Source: Methanobacterium sp. UBA375 (GTDB taxonomy: Archaea; Methanobacteriota; Methanobacteria; Methanobacteriales; Methanobacteriaceae). From it: DNA of 64,000 bases. Below the pieces are notes generated by a model. That model worked only from the letters and a program-made list of their open reading frames with translations, was not told the DNA's origin and ran no database searches. The position numbers and the translations under genes were made by a program. Location of the stretch: the NCBI GenBank assembly GCA_002495625.1, contig DAGC01000013.1, forward strand, positions 124,001 through 188,000, written 5' to 3'. Below, one piece after another: positions 63,075-64,000 of this stretch (the stretch's first letter is position 1; each line of letters begins with the position of its first letter).

Positions 63075-64000
63075 ATGAGCGTTGATATTTACGATATTAC
63101 CAAGTATGGTGAACGGAGAAATATCGAATTTAAGGAAAATCTTGAAATGGAATACCATCTTAAAAAGGACCGAATTCAACGCCTGGCATCCCAGATGAAA
63201 TACAGAATGGAAAAGGGGGATGGAGAAGCTGTTTATTTTTTAGGTGTTGATGATGATGGGAACCTGGTCGGTCTAACCGATGATAAAATGGATGAGTCTC
63301 TCTTTGTACTGGAGAAGGTAGCCCATTCAATTGATGCTAAAATAAACGATATTCAAAAGCAGGATGCGGGTGAAGGTACGGTGGCCAAAGTCCTGGTTGG
63401 TAAAGAAAACAGCCAGCAGAAGAAACACCTGCTAGTGGGGGTGGTCGGGCATGTAGACCATGGTAAAAGCACCCTGGTGGGCACTCTCACCTCTGGATCA
63501 CTGGACAACGGTTCTGGAAGAACCAGAATATACCTGGACGTCCAGAAACATGAAATAGAGCGGGGCCTATCTGCTGATCTTTCATTTGCCGTTTATGGAT
63601 TCCGGGAAGGAAAACCGGTACGTATCACCAATCCCCTGCATAAAAAGGAAAAATCAAAGGTGGTGGAGCAGTGCGAAAAGGTGGTCTCCTTTGTGGATAC
63701 CGTGGGCCATGAACCCTGGCTTAGGACCACGATAAGGGGTATTGTAGGCCAGAAACTGGATTTTGGACTGCTCACCATAGCCGCTGATCAGGGCCCTACC
63801 GCCATAACCCGGGAGCACCTGGGAATCGTCCTGGCCATGGAAATACCTTTACTGGTGGCCATCACCAAGATAGACATGGTAACCGAGGAGAGAACCCGGG
63901 AAGTTAAAGATAAGGTGTTCGAACTCCTTAAGATGGTAGGTAAAATTCCATACATGGTCAAAACTGGTGACGACGCGGTTTTCGTGGCGGGGAATATGAA
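63075..64000 (+). CDS. GTPBP1-like translational GTPase, N-terminal part (runs off the window)
   Basis: 308 codons are visible and the frame is open to the end. The N-terminal ~115 residues are a family-specific domain (MSVDIYDITKYGERRNIEFKENLE, AVYFLGVDDDGNLVGL). The GTPase domain then has GHVDHGKS (125-132), DTVGH (208-212) and TKID (264-267). This is the GTPBP1/EF-1-alpha-related group of archaea. Related proteins act in translation or mRNA decay; a precise role is not known. The ribosome binding site is weak. Confidence 0.88.
   Translation, partial: MSVDIYDITKYGERRNIEFKENLEMEYHLKKDRIQRLASQMKYRMEKGDGEAVYFLGVDDDGNLVGLTDDKMDESLFVLEKVAHSIDAKINDIQKQDAGEGTVAKVLVGKENSQQKKHLLVGVVGHVDHGKSTLVGTLTSGSLDNGSGRTRIYLDVQKHEIERGLSADLSFAVYGFREGKPVRITNPLHKKEKSKVVEQCEKVVSFVDTVGHEPWLRTTIRGIVGQKLDFGLLTIAADQGPTAITREHLGIVLAMEIPLLVAITKIDMVTEERTREVKDKVFELLKMVGKIPYMVKTGDDAVFVAGNM

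Overview
The window is chromosomal DNA of a hydrogenotrophic methanogen of the order Methanobacteriales, most likely a mesophilic Methanobacterium-type organism. The evidence is the complete mcrBDCGA operon directly followed by mtrEDCBAFGH, an mvhDGAB hydrogenase operon, several methanogenesis marker genes, comB and atwA, GGTG-type ribosome binding sites with TATA-box promoters, and a giant secreted DUF11-repeat protein of the adhesin-like type common in this order. No rRNA, tRNA, insertion sequence or CRISPR array was seen.

Layout. 1-8000: the 3' end of pyrC and a 2529-residue surface protein. 8000-12160: accessory DNA with a 58-residue CooT-like nickel protein that is easily missed, a decayed QueG-like iron-sulfur gene, a DUF2115 protein, a MarR regulator and an AT-rich bile-salt-hydrolase/penicillin-acylase-family gene bracketed by imperfect direct repeats. 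12160-24800: mvhDGAB, a minimal SufBC system, Fae, CobY, a ThiS/MoaD-like carrier, methanogenesis marker 14, a frameshifted universal stress protein and a Ca2+/Na+ antiporter. 24900-36300: mtr and mcr operons, with the radical-SAM enzyme Mmp10 (McrA arginine methylation) divergent from mcr.

36400-43400: a minus-strand cluster of metal/Fe-S proteins, namely a zinc-ribbon protein, two NifX-like proteins, an Mrp/NBP35 ATPase, a ferredoxin, two MinD-ferredoxin ATPases, a cation-diffusion-facilitator fused to a NifX domain, an MBL hydrolase and a DtxR-type regulator. It resembles the orp (orange protein) gene sets of sulfate reducers. 43400-52000: an FmdE-family protein, then a metal-complex ABC importer with three substrate-binding paralogues and two O-methyltransferase paralogues. 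A binding-protein/methyltransferase module has been duplicated and a stub of the permease gene marks the junction. 52000-57060: an unrecognised 592-residue protein with a stand-alone LarC2-like protein, another NifX protein, atwA and a DUF134 regulator. 57070-64000: a phosphoesterase, DUF2124, Mmp7 and Mmp17, a TRAM protein, ComB, a TraB-family protein, DUF1922 and the start of a translational-type GTPase.

The strongest candidate for an undescribed system is a regulon. A 22-bp perfect palindrome with core TTATGAATATATATTCATAA lies upstream of the NifX/Mrp/MinD cluster (43200). Variants lie just upstream of the 592-residue/LarC2 pair (51974), the lone NifX gene (54365) and the DUF134 gene itself (57040). 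The DUF134 protein carries the same C-terminal zinc-ribbon domain as the first gene of the cluster. Together these suggest an autoregulated metal or metallocluster-handling regulon placed next to the MCR production and activation genes.
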